This document shows positions 6,120 through 8,057 of a stretch of DNA of 8,057 bases, in pieces (positions within the stretch are counted from its first letter, which is position 1; every line of letters begins with the position of its first letter). The DNA comes from Rickettsiales bacterium (GTDB lineage Bacteria > Pseudomonadota > Alphaproteobacteria > Rickettsiales > UBA1997): assembly GCA_947455845.1 (NCBI GenBank), contig CANGQE010000049.1, forward strand, positions 1-8,057, written 5' to 3'. Both the position numbers and the translations under genes were made by a program. A model generated the notes under the pieces. It saw nothing but the letters and a program-made list of their open reading frames with translations, was not told the origin of the DNA and searched no databases.

Positions 6120-8057
6120 ATGACTAAATTCGTTTATTCTTTCGGTGACGGTAAATCTGATGGCGATGCCTCAATGAAAAACTTACTTGGTGGTAAAGGT
6201 GCCAATTTAGCAGAAATGTCTAAGATGGGTTTGCCGGTTCCCCCAGGCCTTACCATCACCACTGAATTTTGCGATTTTTATTACAAGAACGGCAAAAAAT
6301 TTCCGGCTGAACTAAGACAACAAGTTGGAGCAGCTCTTGCTCAAGTCGAAGAAAAAATCGGCGCTAAATTTGGTGACGAAAAAAATCCACTTTTATTTTC
6401 AGTGCGTTCAGGTGCCAGAGCATCAATGCCCGGAATGATGGACACAGTTTTAAACTTAGGTTTAAATGACAAAACAGTTTTAGGCCTTGCTGAAAAAAGC
6501 AACAATCGCCGCTTTGCTTTTGACTCTTACCGTCGCTTCATCCAAATGTATTCCGATGTGGTTTTGGGTGTAGATCACTACAATTTCGAAGTAATTTTAG
6601 ACGAGAAAAAACAAGAGTTCGGAGCTAGTGCCGACACTGATTTATCTTGCGAAAACTTGGAAGAAATCGTGGCACTTTTTAAAGACAAAGTAAAAGAAGA
6701 ATTAGGTCGTGAATTTCCGCAAGATGTTAATGAGCAACTTTGGGGTTCAGTTGAAGCGGTATTCGCTTCTTGGATGAATGAACGCGCGATTATTTACCGT
6801 GAACTTAACAATATTCCTGCCGAATGGGGTACCGCAGTTAGCGTGCAATCAATGGTTTTCGGAAATATGGGTGACACTTCGGCAACAGGTGTAGCCTTTA
6901 CCCGCAACCCTTCAACCGGTACTAAAGAACTTTACGGTGAATATTTAATCAATGCTCAAGGCGAAGATGTAGTGGCAGGAATTCGTACGCCGCAATCAAT
7001 TACAATTTCAGGAAAAGAACAGTTAGGCTCAACTTTGCCTTCAATGGAAGAGGCAATGCCGGATGTTTTTGCGGAGTTAGTAAAAATTTACAAAACTCTC
7101 GAGAATCACTACCGTGACATGCAAGATATTGAATTCACAGTGCAAAATAAAAAATTGTGGATGCTACAAACCCGCAACGGTAAACGCACCGCACATGCTG
7201 CGGTGAAAATTGCGGTGGACATGGTTGCTGAAAAATTAATCACTGAAAAAGAAGCTTTAATGCGTATTGATCCTGCCAGTTTGGATCAACTTTTACACCC
7301 AACTCTTGATCCGAAAGCTAAAGTTCAAATCATTGCTAAAGGTCTTCCGGCGTCACCCGGAGCCGCTTCAGGTATTGTGGTTTTCTCTTCTGCCGAAGCT
7401 GAAAAAAAATCTGAAAATGGTGAAAAAGTAATTTTAGTTCGTGTTGAAACTAGCCCTGAAGACATTAAAGGAATGCACGTTTCTCAAGGAATTTTAACCG
7501 CTCGCGGCGGCATGACTTCTCACGCAGCCGTAGTTGCGCGTGGCATGGGAACACCTTGCGTTTCAGGTGCGTCTGGGCTTCACGTTGACCACAATGGTAA
7601 TTTTTTCACAGCCGGCGGCGTGAAAGTTAAAGAAGGCGAAACCATTACAATTAATGGTTCTACAGGGGACGTAATCCTTGGCGAGGTGCCAACTCTAAAA
7701 GCTAATCTTTCCGAAGATTTCCAAACCATAATGAAATGGGCTGATGAGGTGAGGGTACTTAAAATACGCACTAATGCTGAAACTCCACTTGATTGCCAAG
7801 TTGCTCGTGACTTTGGCGCTGAAGGAATTGGCCTGTGCCGTACCGAACACATGTTCTTCAGCGAAGACCGCATCATCGCAGTGCGTGAAATGATTTTGGC
7901 AGAAGAGCTTGAAGGCCGCAAAAAAGCCTTGGCAAAATTGCTACCAATGCAACGTAAAGACTTCGTTGAGATCTTCAAAATCATGGCCGGATTGCCTGTT
8001 ACTATTCGTTTATTAGATCCGCCACTTCACGAATTCTTACCGCACAAAGATCACGAA
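6120..8057 (+). CDS. ppdK: Pyruvate, phosphate dikinase, 3'-truncated by window edge
   Basis: PPDK reversibly converts ATP, phosphate and pyruvate to AMP, pyrophosphate and PEP in the cytoplasm. The 646 visible residues run off the window; family members have about 880-890. The start MTKFVYSFGDG is typical and is the first ATG after an in-frame TAA at 6102. No good Shine-Dalgarno is visible. The N-terminal nucleotide-binding region has LLGGKGANLAEM (Lys26) and SVRSGARASMPGMMDTVLNL (Arg96 at 6405). The swivelling phosphohistidine domain has GGMTSHAAVVARGMG with catalytic His468 (codon 7521-7523); Thr466 and Ser467 precede it, the site used by the PPDK regulatory protein in other species. The C-terminal barrel begins with IRTNAETPLD and GIGLCRTEHMFF and stops after IRLLDPPLHEFLPH. 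The GCRLG motif and catalytic Cys lie beyond the window. Arginine codons are almost all CGT/CGC, unlike the upstream accessory genes, consistent with high expression. It is separated from alkC by the palindrome. Confidence 0.97.
   Translation, partial: MTKFVYSFGDGKSDGDASMKNLLGGKGANLAEMSKMGLPVPPGLTITTEFCDFYYKNGKKFPAELRQQVGAALAQVEEKIGAKFGDEKNPLLFSVRSGARASMPGMMDTVLNLGLNDKTVLGLAEKSNNRRFAFDSYRRFIQMYSDVVLGVDHYNFEVILDEKKQEFGASADTDLSCENLEEIVALFKDKVKEELGREFPQDVNEQLWGSVEAVFASWMNERAIIYRELNNIPAEWGTAVSVQSMVFGNMGDTSATGVAFTRNPSTGTKELYGEYLINAQGEDVVAGIRTPQSITISGKEQLGSTLPSMEEAMPDVFAELVKIYKTLENHYRDMQDIEFTVQNKKLWMLQTRNGKRTAHAAVKIAVDMVAEKLITEKEALMRIDPASLDQLLHPTLDPKAKVQIIAKGLPASPGAASGIVVFSSAEAEKKSENGEKVILVRVETSPEDIKGMHVSQGILTARGGMTSHAAVVARGMGTPCVSGASGLHVDHNGNFFTAGGVKVKEGETITINGSTGDVILGEVPTLKANLSEDFQTIMKWADEVRVLKIRTNAETPLDCQVARDFGAEGIGLCRTEHMFFSEDRIIAVREMILAEELEGRKKALAKLLPMQRKDFVEIFKIMAGLPVTIRLLDPPLHEFLPHKDHE

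Noticed and set aside
7580..7984. Reverse-strand open frame of 134 codons
   Set aside because: It lies entirely inside ppdK, which has strong family motifs in its frame; the reverse product has no recognisable features.

Overview
The window is a stretch of an AT-rich bacterial genome. Its gene content and order point to an alphaproteobacterium. It runs glyS (glycyl-tRNA synthetase beta subunit), then two accessory genes, then ppdK (pyruvate, phosphate dikinase), all on the + strand. A glyQ-glyS-ppdK neighbourhood is, from general knowledge, a conserved alphaproteobacterial arrangement that includes Rickettsiales. AT-rich codon use and many Lys, Ile and Asn residues fit an intracellular or streamlined lineage such as Rickettsiales. 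That placement is an inference, because no rRNA or other marker is present.

Layout: (1) 1-1719 is the 3' part of glyS; its 5' end lies outside the window. (2) 1723-4851, only 3 bases after the glyS stop, encodes a 1042-residue protein with the architecture of phosphoenolpyruvate carboxylase (PEPC). It keeps the first catalytic-histidine motif (FTAHPTE). In an ungapped alignment to E. coli PEPC (recalled from memory), the second catalytic block is altered: H579, R581, R587 and K546 are replaced by Gln, Ile, Glu and Ser. It therefore looks like a PEPC-fold pseudoenzyme, or an enzyme with another activity. Its first 30 residues are basic and free of acidic residues, resembling a mitochondrial presequence. 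(3) 4851-5948 overlaps the previous stop codon (TGATG) and encodes an AlkC-type DNA alkylation repair protein: a HEAT-like N-terminal part plus a C-terminal domain that is probably Ig-like. (4) 5949-6119 is the only intergenic gap. It is largely filled by a 101-base imperfect palindrome with GC-rich 26-base arms that each also fold into a small bulged hairpin, like an inverted pair of REP sequences. (5) 6120 to the window end is the first 646 codons of ppdK, cut by the window edge inside the C-terminal PEP/pyruvate-binding barrel.

The first three genes are packed tightly enough to be one transcript with coupled translation. The palindrome separates them from ppdK, where it could act in transcript processing, attenuation or partial termination. 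PPDK interconverts pyruvate and PEP, so a PEPC-like protein beside it suggests a link to the PEP node. The loss of catalytic residues argues against simple oxaloacetate synthesis. The alkC gene has no evident metabolic connection and may just be an accessory insertion at the same locus. The most unusual items are the degenerate PEPC-like protein, its presequence-like N-terminus, and the palindromic element.
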